The notes under the pieces are model-generated. The model made no database searches. It was not told the origin of the DNA and saw nothing but the letters and a program-made list of their open reading frames with translations. Shown piece by piece: positions 32,483-43,920 of a DNA stretch of 64,000 nucleotides. Each line of letters starts with the position of its first letter. The first letter of the stretch is position 1. Source of the stretch: Hyperoodon ampullatus (Eukaryota; Chordata; Mammalia; Artiodactyla; Ziphiidae); assembly GCA_949752795.1 (NCBI GenBank), contig OX457075.1:9034701-9098700 (forward strand). Reading direction: 5' to 3'. The translations under genes and the position numbers were made by a program.

Positions 32483-34130
32483 TTTTTTTTGAATTTTTGA
32501 ATTTTATTTTATTTATTTTTTTATACAGCAGGTTCTTATTAGTTATCTATTTTATACATATTAGTCTACATGTCAATCCCAATCTCCCACTTCATCCCAC
32601 CACCACCACCCCCACCACTTTCCCCCCTTGGTGTCTATACGTTTGTTCTCTTTATCTGTGTCTCTATTTCTGCCCTGCAAACTGGTTCATCTGTACCATT
32701 TTTCTAGGTTCCACATATATGCGTTAATATACGATATTTGTTTTTCTCTTTCTGACTTACTTCACTATGTACAACAGTCTCTAGATAGATCCCTGTCTCT
32801 ACAAATGACCCAATTTCATTCCTTTTTATGGCTGAGTAATATTCCATTGTATATATGTACCACATCTTCTTTATTCGTCTGTTGGTGGGCATTTAGGTTG
32901 CTTCCATGACCTGGCTATTGTAAATGGTGCTGCAGTGAACATTGGGGTGCACGTGTCCTTTTGAATTATGGTTTTCTCTGGGTATATGCCCAGTAGTGGG
33001 ATTGCTGGGTCATATGGTAATTCTCTTTTTAGTTTTTTAAGGAACCTCCATACTGTTCTCCATACTGGCTGTATCAATTTACATTCCCACCAACAGTGCA
33101 AGAGGGTTCCCTTTTCTCCACACCCTCTCCAGCATTTGTTGTTTATAGATTTTCTGATGATGCCCATTCTGACTGGTGTGAGGTGATACCTCATTGTAGT
33201 TTTGATTTGCATTTCTCTAATAATTAGTGATATTGAGCAGTTTTCATGTGCTTCTTGGCCATCTGTATGTCTTCTTTGGAGAAATGTTTATTTAGGTCTT
33301 CTGCTCATATTTGGATTGGGTTGTTTGTTTTTTTAGGATTGAGCTGCATGAGTGGTTTATACATTTTGGAGATCAATCCTTTGTCCGTTGATTTGTTTGC
33401 AAATATTTTCTCCCATTCTGACGGTTGTCTTTTCATCTTGTTTGTAGTTTCCTTTGCTTTGCAAAAGCTTTTAAGTTTCATTAGGTCCCATTTGTTTATT
33501 TTTGTTTTTATTTCCATTACTCTAGGAGGTGGATCAAAAAAGATCTTGCTGTGATTTATGTCAGAGTGTTCTTCCTATGTTTTCCTCTAAGAGTTTTATA
33601 GTGTCCGGTATTACCTTTAGGTCTCTAATCCATTTTGAGTTTATTTTTGTGTATGGTGTTAGGGAGTGTTCTAATTTCATTCTTTTACATGTAGCTGTCC
33701 TGTTTTCCCAGCACCACTTATTGAAGAGACTGTCTTTTCTCCATTGTATATCCTTGCCTCCTTTGTCATAGATTAGTTGACCATTGGTGCGTGGGTTTAT
33801 CTCTGGGCTTTCTATCCTGTTCCATTGATCTATAGTTCTGTTTTTGTGCTGGCACCATATTGTCTTGATTACTGTATCTTTGTAGTATAGTCTGAAGTCA
33901 GGGAGTCTGACTCCTCCAGCTCCATTTTTTCCCCTCAAGACCGCTTTGGCTATTCGGGGTCTTTTGTGTCTCCACACAAATTTTAAAAGATTTTTTGTTC
34001 TAGTTCTGTAAAAAACGCCACTGGTAACTTGATAGGGATTGCATTGAATCTGTAGATTGCTTTGGGTAGTAATTTTCACAGTATTGATTCTTCCAATCCA
34101 AGAGCATGGTATATCTCTCCATCTGTTTGT
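32483..34130 (-). mobile_element. Younger L1 inserted in the ancient L1, with a short 3' end
   Basis: About 1.65 kb. The right boundary is in ORF2 (CCATCTGTTTGT, 34130). Leftward it covers the ORF2 C-terminal half and 3' UTR and ends at ATACAGCAGGTTCTTATTAG next to a T-rich tail (32482-32522). The usual last ~170 bp of the L1 3' UTR (as at 61545-61680) is missing. Confidence 0.9.
32704..34079 (-). pseudogene. L1 ORF2 C-terminal half, frameshifted
   Basis: Four open segments in three frames: 33561-34079 (172 codons), 33305-33517, 32871-33212 and 32704-32892, the last ending at the normal ORF2 stop (LTHICGT end). The third keeps C-x3-C-x7-H-x4-C (C27, C31, H39, C44) and [14 protein letters not shown]. 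At least three frameshifts separate the segments, and the endonuclease and reverse transcriptase catalytic regions lie beyond the truncation. This is the least decayed LINE coding remnant in the window. Confidence 0.88.
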
Positions 34131-34261
34131 TATCCCGCTGTTTTTATTCCCTTTTTTCCTTTCATTCCCATCTCCTTTTGGACTTTCTTTTTTTCATTTT
34201 ATCTCCATTTTTGGCTTATTAGTTAAAAATCATTTTTAGCGTTTTTTTATGGTTTATAGTA

Positions 34262-35391
34262 TATATTTTTTTATTTCAGCTTTACTGAAGTTTAACTGAC
34301 ATATAAAATTGTAAGATACTTAAAATGTACATCGTGGTGACTTGACATACATATACATTGACATACTTGACATACATTCCTCCCATCTGATTAATTAGCA
34401 CGTCCAGCACCTCACATATTTATCTTTCTTTTTTTGATGAAAACATTTAAATTCTACTCTCTTAGCAATTTCATTTATACAATACAGTGTTATCATTTAT
34501 AGCCACCATGTTTTGCACTAGATCCTCAGACCTTATTCATGTTATAGCTTAACATTTGCACCCTTTTACCAACTTCTCCTAATCCCCCAACCCCCGGTCC
34601 CTGGCAACCACTTGTCTACTGTTTCCATGAGTTCAACTTTTTTTTACCTTTTAAATTCCATATACAAGTGATACCATACAGTATTTATCATCCTCTGTCT
34701 GGATTATTTCACTAAGCATACTGCCCTTGAGATCCATCCATGTTGCTGCATATAGCAGAATTTCTTTATTTCTCATGGCTGAATAATATTACATTGTATG
34801 TATATACCACATTCCTTTAACCATTCATCTGTTGACAGTTACATTGCTTTCATATCTGGGCTGTTGTGAATAATGCTGCAGTGAACATGGGAGTGCAGAC
34901 GTCTCTTCAGTATACTGTTTTCATTTCCTTTGGATATATACCCAGAAGTGGGAATCCTAGATCATGTAGTAGCTCTATTTTTAATTTTTTTAGGGACTTC
35001 CATATTGTTTTTCATAGTTGCTGCACCAATTTACATTCCCACTAAAAGTGCACAACAGTTGCCTTTCTTCCACATCCTCACCAACACTTATTATCTCTTG
35101 TCTTTTCAGTGATAGCCATCTATCTTTCTATGTGAGGTGATACCTCCTTGTGGATTTGGTGTGCATTTCCCTGATGATTAGTGATGTTGAGCACCTTTTC
35201 ATGTGCCTGTTGGCCATTTTTATGTCTTCTTTGGAAAAATGTTTATTCAGGTCCTTGCCCCTTTTTAAAATCAGATTGTTTGGAGTTTTTTTGCTATTGA
35301 ATTGTATGAATTCTTTATATATTGTGGATTTTAACCCCTTACCAGATATATGATTTGCAAATATTTTCTCCCATTCATTAGGTTGCCTTTT
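34262..35391 (-). mobile_element. Intermediate-age L1 (L1MA/MB-like) 3' part inserted in the ancient L1
   Basis: Left end is a reversed L1 terminus of a different type (CAGCTTTACTGAAGTTTAACTG). It then carries ORF2 C-terminal sequence (CATTCCCACTAAAAGTGCAC, TATACCCAGAAGTGGGAATCC) and ends near AGGTTGCCTTTTAG. It is more diverged than the neighbouring L1 at 32483-34130. Confidence 0.75.
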
Positions 35392-35803
35392 AGCATAAAA
35401 TTTTAATGTATCATAGTCTACCTACAAGTGATACTATAACATTTCACCTGTATTGTAAGAACCTTACAAATGCAGACTTTCATTTCTCCTGCCCTGACTT
35501 TTACACTATTGTAGTCATATATTTTAATTTTATGTAAATTATAAAGCACACACTATATTGTTATTTTGTTTGAACAGTTTAAAATTATCTTTTAAAGATA
35601 TTTAAATAATAATAAAGTATGTTATATTTAACCATGTAGTCACCATTTTAAGTGTTTTTTCATTCCTTTGTGTGAATATCATGGTTCCATTCTATCCTTT
35701 TCTTTCAGCCTAAAGGACTTCCTTTAAAATATCTTTAGTAGTAGTCTGCTGGTGGTGAATTCTTTTAGCTACTGTATGTCTAAACTTTTTGGTTTTGCCA
35801 TTG

Positions 35804-36022
35804 GTTTTTTTTTTTTTTTTTTTTTTTTTTGCGGTACGCGGGCCTCTCACTGTTGTGGCCTCTCCCGTTGTGGAGCACAGGCTCCGGACACACAGGCTCA
35901 GCGGCCATGGCTCACGGTCCTAGCCGCTCCGTGGCATGTGGGATCTTCCCGGACCGGGGCACGAACCTGTGTGCCCTGCATCGGCAGGTGGACTCTCAAC
36001 CACTGCGCCACCAGGGAAGCCC
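35804..36022 (-). mobile_element. CHR-type SINE inside the ancient L1 5' part
   Basis: T26 run, GCGGTACGCGGGCCTCTCAC, ending CACCAGGGAAGCCC. Target-site duplication TGCCATTG at 35796-35803 and 36023-36030. Confidence 0.95.
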
Positions 36023-37450
36023 TGCCATTGTTTTTGAAAGAAAGTTGTGCTGGGAATAGAAGTCTTTCCTTTAAAAATGTTGGTTCACTGTTGTCTCACT
36101 TGCACTGTTTGCAAATAACTATCTTTGTTAATCCATATATAACATCTTTTTTTTGCTGATTTGTTTTACAATTTTCTCTTTATCACTGGTTTCTGCTATT
36201 TGATTATAGTCTGTTTTGGTATAGTTTTATTCATGTTTCTTGTCTTGGCATTCATTAAGCTTCTTGTATCTGTACTATAGCTTTTATAACATTTTGAAAA
36301 TTTTGTTCATATTTCTTCAATTATTTCTTTTTTTACTTACCCACCCACCTGTCTCTCTTTGGGGGATTTTAATTACATGTATATTAGGCTGCTTGAAGTT
36401 GTCTCACAGCTCACTGATGCTCTGTTATTATTTTTTCTTAATATTCTCTTTTCTTTCTGTGTTTAAATGTTAATATATTCTATCACTGTGTCTTTACTAA
36501 TACTTTCTTCTGTATTGTCTTATTGGCCATTAATCCTATCCTGTGTATTTTTTATCTTACACATTGAAGTTTTCAGTCTTTACAAACTCATTATGGGACT
36601 TGGATGTATCTTCCATGACTCTGCTGAACTGTTGAACATATGGAATAAAATTATGATGATTGTTTTAATGTGCTTTTCTGTTAATTCTAACATTTGTGCT
36701 TGCATGGAGTTAATTTTGATTTTTATCTCTTTATATATTCCTGCTTCTTTGCATGCCTTGAATATTTATTAGAAGCCAGACATTGCATATTTTACATGCT
36801 GGTTGTTTTTGTATTCCTACAAATATTTTAAAGCTTTTTCTAAAATGCATTTAATTTCCTTGGAATCAGTGTGATTCTTTCAGTCTTCATTTTAAGATGT
36901 AAGACTGGATAAGAGTAGTGCTTAGTATGGGGCAATTTATGCTCCATGACCGAGGATAGATTCTTTTGTGCATTTTCCTCAGTGCCTCATGGATTATGAA
37001 GTTTTCCAATCTGGCTATTGAAAACAGGTGCTATTTCTGGTTCTGTTTGAAGTTCTATTATTTCTAATCATTTCAGGTGGATCTTTCTCCAAACTTGAGT
37101 AGTTTTTTCAAACACGTTTTTATTAGTACTCCACTGAATACCTCTACAGCTCTCTGAAATTATTTTCCTATGCAGTTTTTACCTTTCTGGAACTCTGTCG
37201 AGTTGCTTTGTCTTTCCAGACTTGCAGCTCTCTCTCCTCAACTCAGGGATTCTCCTAGGCTCTGCCTGGATTCCTCCTCTAGCACCGTGGCCTGAAAACA
37301 TTTTCTAAGCAATGATTTGGGACAATTGTAGAGTTCACCTCATCCCTGGACCTCATTACCTGTTGTTTCATATATTTTGTTATTTTTTGGTTGATTCAGG
37401 CAGGAGGGTAAATCTGGTTCTTGTCACTATATCTTGACCAGAAACAGAAA

Positions 37451-37947
37451 TTGTTGGCATGTGGCCTTTTTAGTAATATTCTTCATAACCAAAACAAAAT
37501 AGGTCAGATAAGGAAGATGAGGATTTCCTCTACTGTGTATAGTAACTATAATTTTTGTCCATGGCTTGAACTTTCCTAGAGTCCTAACTCTCTTCACCAG
37601 CATAGATGGCTCTAGGGCCAATGTCTATCTTCTTATATACTAAGCCAACACTTAGGGAATTCAGATATTCTCTCTCAGTGCATTTTCAAATTACTTAAGT
37701 AACTCCATCATAAGCAGTTAGTGAATACATTGGTTGAGTTAGGTGTCACTGTGAAAATGTCATTAATTCTTAAGATGCTTTCTTCTCTACTTTCTGAAAT
37801 GTAAAATGCATTTTCTGTCAGCCTAGTTTCATGGAAAGAGAACTAAGTTTTGGAAAGCACTAGCCACTTCTTTCCCTGCCTTTTCTCAGTCATAGAAGCT
37901 TGTTCTGTCAGCATGCCTATGTGTGACATAAGATGGACATGTACAAA
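37451..37947. other. Unassigned non-coding sequence
   Basis: About 500 bp with no recognised repeat or gene. Confidence 0.5.
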
Positions 37948-37957
37948 AAATAAGTAG

Positions 37958-38178
37958 GGGGCTTCCCTGGTGGTGCAGTGGTTGAGAGTCTGCCTGCCGA
38001 TGCAGGGGACATGGGTTTGTGCTCCAGTCCGGGAAGATCCCACGTGCCGCGGAGCGGCTGGGCCCGTAAGCCATGGCCGCTGAGCCTGCGCGTCCGGAGC
38101 CTGTGCTCCGCAACGGGAGAGGCCACAGCAGTGAGACGCCCGCGTACCGCAAAAAATAATAATAATAATAATAATAAT
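37958..38178 (+). mobile_element. CHR-type SINE with an (AAT)n tail
   Basis: Full CHR body; the A tail has become an AAT microsatellite (38154-38183, about 9 units). Target-site duplication AATAAGTAGG at 37948-37957 and 38179-38188. Confidence 0.95.
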
Positions 38179-38434
38179 AATAAGTAGGTTGCAACTAAAA
38201 CAACTCATTCTTTGAACTTTTGAATGGACAACAAAAAACCACTGTTTTGCTGAACATATTACTTCTTGGGCCTGATGAATATAATAAGGCATTCATGGAA
38301 CCTGCTTAGAATCTTATCAGAATCTGTTTCCTGGAAGTTGGTCATAGTCAATATGAATCTATCAAGTCTCTCTGGGGAAACATTGAGTGAATTCTTCATG
38401 CATAGTATTTTTTGTATATTCTTTTAACTTTAAA

Positions 38435-38625
38435 TATAACCCTGGTATTATTATTCTCAGTTAGCAGATGAAGAAAGTGAATCTTGGAAAAGTCAAGCAA
38501 CTATTCCAATGTCATATAGCTGGAAAGTGGCAGTATGCAGGTTGGATTCCTGAAGTCCAATCTGGCTTCGAATTTCTTAGTCTTTCTACTGGATCATGCT
38601 GCCTTCAAGATAAACATAACTTTGG
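38435..38625 (-). mobile_element. MIR SINE
   Basis: TTATTATTCTCAGTTAGCAGATG, AAGTCAAGCAACTATTCC, CATATAGCTGGAAAGTGGC, GGATTCCTGAAGTCCAATC and CTGGATCATGCTGCCTTC are the reversed MIR in order. Confidence 0.75.
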
Positions 38626-38764
38626 CTCAAAGCAGATGTTTCACTGTTTCACTTCTATTATATCATTTGGAAGAGGCATGGAAATTTCATCCAGCATATG
38701 TGTTTTGTACTGAATAATTACAACTTTTCTTATTATGATTGATTAAAGCTCAGATATCATCTTT

Positions 38765-39109
38765 TTAAAATTAATTAATTTGTTTTTTGGCTACATTAGG
38801 TCTTCGTTGCTGCATGCAGGCTTTCTCTAGTTGCGGCAAGTGGGGGCTACCCTTTGTTGCGGTGTGCGGGCTTCTCATTGCAGCTGCTTCTCTTGTTGAG
38901 GAGCACAGGCTCTAGGCATGTGGGCTTCAGTAGTTGTGGCACGAGGGCTCAGTAGTTGTGGCTCACAGGCTCTAGAGTGCAGGCTCAGTAGTTGTGGCAC
39001 ACGGGCTTAGTTTCTCCACAGCATGTGGGATCTTCCTGGACCAGGGCTCGAACCTGTGTCCCCTGCATTGGCGGGCGGATTCTTAACCACTGTGTCATCA
39101 GGGAGGCCC
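38765..39109 (-). mobile_element. Long CHR-family SINE, older
   Basis: Reversed long-form SINE: GGCTACATTAGGTCTTCGTTGC, three CTCAGTAGTTGTGG-type units, then GCATGTGGGATCTTCCTGG and TTAACCACTGTGTCATCAGG. Target-site duplication AG(A/C)TATCATCTT at 38752-38763 and 39111-39122. More diverged than the short CHR copies. Confidence 0.88.
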
Positions 39110-39122
39110 TAGCTATCATCTT

Positions 39123-39564
39123 GACAGTGAATTTTTTAAAGTTGTTTGACTGTTTATTCTGTCTGTGAACCTTATGAAAAAAAAAGATTGTCGTGGCTTT
39201 GGTTACAACCTGTGATCCCAAAACATGCCACTCAAGAAACCACTACAATTTTGGTATTGATAGAAGCCCCAGCAGTAGAAGAGACAAAGTCTTGTCCATG
39301 TGAGTGATTTCTTTTGTATAATATAAATTTTCATGCTGAGGATGAGGAAATTTTCAGTAATTTCAAAAGTTAATCAAATGTCAAATCTAAGGAAAGTAGG
39401 AAAAGATAGATATCTCAATATGGCGTTCTAAGAGGATTTCATAAACTACACAGAGCATTACATGCCTCCTTTTAAGGTCTGTTCTCTTTTCTAAAAGCAA
39501 ACCAAATAATGTAGATGGAAAAATATTTATATAAAAATGCAGATTTAACTCTGACGGTGCTTTT
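39123..39564. other. Unassigned non-coding sequence
   Basis: About 440 bp, no recognised repeat or gene. Confidence 0.5.
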
Positions 39565-39660
39565 AAGGAGGTATATGACCTTGGAAAGTCACTTACCTAG
39601 TTGAATTCCTTCATTTAAATCAGGAAAATGAGGATAAGTGAGGTTAAATGATGTCTTCCA
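39565..39660 (+). mobile_element. MIR SINE fragment
   Basis: TATGACCTTGGAAAGTCACTTACC and AATCAGGAAAATGAGGATAAG follow the MIR core and 3' half. Confidence 0.55.
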
Positions 39661-40445
39661 ACATTATTCTTCTGTTCTTTTAAGGTAAAATAAAAATCTC
39701 TCAACACATAAATCCAGGAAATCAAGCTTGATGACATCATGTTCTTCAATAGATACCAAAGCAAGCCCTTTATATAGAAAACTTATTTGGTTCCAACATG
39801 AGGGCAATTTTCAACTGATTGTCAGAAATATGTAGAATTTTCTTTACTCCACATTTTGTGGTCAGTTTATCCAAGAGCATCTAAGCACAATAATCAGATG
39901 TTTGGGTCAGTAATAATAAAATAGAGAAAGCAAGCAAGGCATCAACTATGTATGACTCCATTACTGAAAAACTTTTACTCTGAACTTCCCCAATTCTAAG
40001 TCACTGTAGCATTCTGATACATTCCTGTAGCATTTCTTACTTTCCTATATGCCTTCAAATACACTGATATTCACAATTTCCATGGCCAAGAAGGATTCAC
40101 AGCAAGGACATAATCTTAATTCTTACATAGAATATCCACTATATAAACACCAGACATGCATATGACAAACACATGGTGAAATTCTCTGTCTTCAAAATAG
40201 CTCTGCCAAATACTGGCTAGTTTCTGTTCTCTCCCCAACAATTTAGTAAGAGGCTGGGAACACAAGCTAACAAACAAGAAACAAAACAAAACAAAAAACT
40301 CTAATAGAAAGCCATCTAAAAAACCACCAAAGAAATAAATTCCAAAAGGAGTGTATTGTCACTAAAACCAAAATAAAAACAGTACAGCATCAGTGACCTC
40401 TTCTAAGAACAGGCAAATCACTTCCAATATTTGTTCATAAACATC
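39661..40445. other. Unassigned non-coding sequence
   Basis: About 790 bp, AT-rich, with a short CAAAA-type simple tract near 40280. No repeat family or gene recognised. Confidence 0.5.
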
Positions 40446-40690
40446 ATTCTTTAATTCTATTTAAGCCTCTATTGAGTAGCTACTGCATGGAAGGTACTGT
40501 ACTCTTTGTAACGGGGAACAAACTATGGTCTGAGATCCTAAGTAATTTACCATGTAAGAAGAGAGGCAGACATTTACACACATTATAAATAAAAACAAAA
40601 TGTGATGGAGGAAAAATCACAAAAAGTATCCTTAACATATGATAACTTTATAGACATGTTAAAAGAATTCGAGTCATAGTCACACAGTAA
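40446..40690 (-). mobile_element. L2 3' end
   Basis: CTCTATTGAGTAGCTACTGCATG and GGAAGGTACTGTACTC resemble the reversed L2 end (TATTGAGCACCTACTATGTGCC). The inner part is weak. Confidence 0.5.
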
Positions 40691-40699
40691 TTATTCGAT

Positions 40700-40885
40700 A
40701 AATCAGTGGTTTGGAACTATAAGAATACATTATAATTACCTGAGGAGCTTTTTAAAATTATCAGTACCTGGGCCTAACGCTTAAAAGAATCTGATTCAGT
40801 TGGACTAGGGTGAGGCACAGGTATTTTTAAAGGCTACACAGGCTGTGCTAATAGATTGGCAGGGTGGAGGACCAGTGCATTAAAC
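40700..40885. mobile_element. hAT-type non-autonomous DNA transposon
   Basis: ATAATTACCTGAGGAGCTTTTT, CAGTACCTGGGCC and GAATCTGATTCAGTTGGAC match the MER-type element also seen at 9140 and 52603. Confidence 0.6.
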
Positions 40886-41149
40886 ATTCTGTTGGTTCCT
40901 ACTGAGAACCAGATGCTCTGCATTCCCAACATCTGGCAAAGATGAATAAGTTCTGGTCCCTGCTTTAAAGGTAATCACAGTCTAAAAGGGATATTTGGGC
41001 AGCTATTTACATTTGTAACCAATTGGATAACTGAGACATTATGGACTTGAAGGGGATTTCTCATGGAATCGGACAAGGCTCTGTCTTCTACAGTGACTTG
41101 ATTAAAAAAAAAAAGTTAACATTTATCACATCTGTGGATTATCTGAGAC

Positions 41150-41662
41150 TGGCTTCTCTGATGGTGCAGTGGTTAAGAATCTGCCTGCCATTGTGGGGGA
41201 CATGGGTTCAAACCCTGGTCCAGAAAGATCCCACATGCCGTGGAGCAACTAAGCCCGTGCGCCACAACTACTGAGCCTGTGCCCTAGAGCCCACGAGCCA
41301 CAACTACTGAAGCCCGTGCGCCACAACCACTGAGCCTGTGCCCTAGAGCCCACAAGCTACAACTACTGAAGCCCGTGTGCCACAACCACTGAGCCTGTGC
41401 CCTAGAGCCCACAAGCTACAACTACTGAAGCCCATGCACCACAACCACTGAGCCTGTGCCCTAGAGCCCACAAGCTACAACTACTGAAGCCCATGCACCA
41501 CAACCACTGAGCCTGTGCCCTAGAGCCCACAAGCTACAACTACTGAAGCCCGTGCGCCACAAGCACTGAGCCTGTGCCCTAGAGCCCACAAGCCACAACT
41601 ACTGAAGCCCGCACACCTAGAGCTAGTGCTCTGCAACAGGAGAGGTCACCGCCTCTCCCATT
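41150..41662 (+). mobile_element. Long CHR-family SINE with an expanded internal minisatellite
   Basis: Head GGCTTCTCTGATGGTGCAG, B-box region GGGTTCAAACCCTGG, then GATCCCACATGCCGTGGAGC. The body is blown up by six 59-bp tandem units (41252-41605). It resumes with GTGCTCTGCAACAGGAGAGG and is truncated; no A tail is visible. Confidence 0.85.
41252..41620 (+). repeat. 59-bp minisatellite, six full units plus a partial
   Basis: Units start at 41252, 41311, 41370, 41429, 41488 and 41547, each beginning AGCCC(G/A)TGC and ending AACTACTGA, with a partial at 41606. Units 4 and 5 are identical; units 2 and 3 differ from them at two or three sites. The unit derives from the SINE body. Confidence 0.97.
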
Positions 41663-42482
41663 GGCTCAGTTCTTGAATTGGTTCAGTTCTTAAATGATGT
41701 TATCAGGGATCTAAATCCATTCTATAATTCTGCTCCATTATCCTCAACTTTTTGCCTTTTATCCTGTGGTTTGGCCCCTCATGGTTGCAAGGTGGCTGCT
41801 ACTTTATCACTTGACATACTCATGTCCAAATCAGAAAAATGACTTTCTCTTCATATGCCTTTATTGTTTTTTAATTGGGAAAAATAGCAGAATGCCCTGT
41901 ATGTGCCACTGTTGGAACATGTGTAGATACCCACCCTAGAATCCAGAGAATAAAGCAACCACGACAAGCTTGGAACAATCATGATTTGTTTCCAGAGACC
42001 AAGAAATTCTTGAATACGATGAAATCCAGTATCTAAATAAAACGGGGGAAAATGAGGAATGATTGTTGAGCCAGAAAATCAAGTATTTTTTGTGATGTTA
42101 CGGAGAGGAAGGGCCCAATAGCTGTCTTCAAACATTTTAGTGAAATACACTGTAAAATATAAATTGGCCTTATTCTCAAAGGTAGAACTAAGATCAATGG
42201 GAGAAACCCATAGAGGGAAAGAGTTTCTTCATAAATCTGTCCAAATTTCCCCAAGTATTTTGGATTTGCTATCATCAGCGATGTATAAGGATGAAGAAAT
42301 TCAAGCATTGAAAGGTTTGTTGATTCAAAAGGCCTTTGAGATAACTTTAAACCTATACTTCCAGAAATGAGTTTAACAAAAATATAAATAGATTTTTCAG
42401 CATGTATATATGCCACTGAGCTCATGAGCACTAAATAGGTAAAGGAATTGGTAATAGAAATTCTTCCTTTTTAAAAATACTT
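41663..42482. other. Unassigned non-coding sequence
   Basis: About 820 bp. A 132-codon minus frame (42033-42431) overlaps a 76-codon plus frame; neither shows a domain. Confidence 0.5.
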
Positions 42483-42958
42483 TGCATTAGTTTCCTCTTG
42501 CTGCTATAACAAATTACCACAGATTTAGTGGTTTGAAACAGCACAAATTAATTTTCTTACACTTTTGGAGGCCAGAAATCTAAAATGGGTCAGCAGGAAT
42601 GTGTTCCTTCTGGAAGCTCTAGAAGAGAATCTATTTCCATGTCTTGTCCAGCTTCTAGAGACTCTTCTTAGTCCTGGGCCTCACAGCTCCACATCACTCT
42701 GACCACTGCTTTCCTCATCACATCTACTTTCTCCCTCTGCTTCCATCCACAAAATCATCTCTGACTCTGACCCTCCCACCTCCCTCTTCTTATAAAAGCC
42801 CTTGTGATTACCCTGGACCCACCCAGATAATCCAGATAACTTCCCCATCTCAAGATCCTTAATCACATCTGCAAATTCCGTCTTGCCACATAAGGTAACA
42901 TGTTCACAGGTTCTGGAAATTAGGACCTTTAGAAACCCATTATTCAATTTATCACGCA
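42483..42958 (-). mobile_element. MLT1-type solo LTR, near full length
   Basis: GCATTAGTTTCCTCTTGCTGC, CCAGCTTCTAGAGACTC, CCCTTGTGATTACCCTGGACC, CCCAGATAATCCAGATAAC, TAACATGTTCACAGGTTC and CATTATTCAATTTATCACGC are reversed MLT1 in order, end to end. Confidence 0.85.
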
Positions 42959-43394
42959 CTTCAAATAATTTTAATTTGATCTGTTTAGAATAGCCTAAAA
43001 ATTCCTAATTTCACTCTAGACAGCTGTCATATTATAACCACCCTTAATGTTTTACATTGATATTAAGGAACTGAATCAACATATTTGAGGTTTTCTATAA
43101 TACGGATGCACTAGACATTACTGGTTACAAAATAATTACTGTCACCAGAGAAACTGTATTTCTGAAATAATAATCTATTACCTTGTAAACGCGTTTTCCT
43201 TCTTTGGGCCACGCTAACTAAAATAGTAAATATCAGGAAAAATGTGTTCCGTGAGGGGTCACAGGAAGAAGCTATTTCAAATGTCTGTGTTATTACCTTG
43301 AACCATAGGAAATTGCTATTTTTCATGGGACAACACAATTGAAGACAATGAATTCCATATAATTCAACTTATGATTCTTTCCATAAGCATCTTC
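42959..43394. other. Unassigned non-coding sequence
   Basis: No repeat or gene recognised. Confidence 0.5.
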
Positions 43395-43560
43395 TATAAT
43401 ATTTTATTATGAAATATTACAAAGATACAAAAAAAGGAAGATTATAATGAAAATCCATGTAGCTACCACCAATCTTATCAAATATTATATCAATAATGTA
43501 ATATATTTCCTTTTGATAGTTTTTAAATAACCAGAACAATACAGTTGTACACTTTTCCCA
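43395..43560 (-). mobile_element. Possible old L1M 3' end
   Basis: TATTATGAAATATTACAAAG, AAAATCCATGTAGCTACCAC and CAATCTTATCAAATATTA resemble the reversed L1M 3' UTR (ACCCCCATGTACCCATCACCC ... TTATCAA). Confidence 0.45.
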
Positions 43561-43906
43561 ATCCCAGCCTCTCCTGGGGAGCTACAGAAAATATTCTTTA
43601 GGATTTTAGAGCTTCCTAACTGGACACAAGTTTATCTTTCTTCCATGAAAGCAAGACCAATATGTAGTTTCTTTTTGTCCATTGTGCATCAGTTTTTTCA
43701 TGAAAAATATATTTTGTATGCTGGTTTAATTAGATTCGACTCAAAAAATGGAATAGCCTTAGAACAATCTATCATATGTGGTGGAGGGAAGGGGCAAAGG
43801 TAATCCTGAAGCTTGCTCTAAAGTGATCTGATTGAATATTCACACTGATCCAAACCACTCAACCATCTTTTGTCAGGTAGTCTCAAAAACTTGTGAAAGA
43901 AGGATT
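43561..43906. other. Unassigned non-coding sequence
   Basis: May continue the old L1M 3' end; no gene. Confidence 0.4.
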
Positions 43907-43920
43907 AAGATTAGAATGAA

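Larger units (their letters stand above)
30008..37450 (-). mobile_element. Ancient L1 (L1M-type), both ends present, ORF2 core lost, five later insertions
   Basis: Minus-strand L1 fossil in pieces: 30008-30056 and 30276-30465 (3' UTR), 30680-32482 (ORF2 C-terminal part, then the endonuclease part), 34131-34261 and 35392-35803 (ORF2 start, inter-ORF spacer), 36031-37450 (ORF1 and 5' UTR). The right end, TATATCTTGACCAGAAACAG, matches the reversed L1M 5' start. About 4.0 kb of its own sequence remains. Near 31890 the sequence jumps from ORF2 C-terminal to endonuclease region, so the reverse transcriptase core is missing. All frames are decayed. Confidence 0.7.

Noticed and set aside
33561..34079. 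172-codon frame as a possible host gene
   Set aside because: It is L1 ORF2 C-terminal sequence, continued by frameshifted segments and the L1 3' UTR.
38060..38194. Open frame rich in tyrosine runs
   Set aside because: Produced by the reversed (AAT)n tail of a CHR SINE.
41252..41620. Regular 59-bp repeats resembling a CRISPR array
   Set aside because: Tandem units with no spacers, derived from a SINE in a mammalian genome.
42033..42431. 132-codon minus frame
   Set aside because: No recognisable motif and it overlaps an opposite-strand frame of similar kind; no support for coding.
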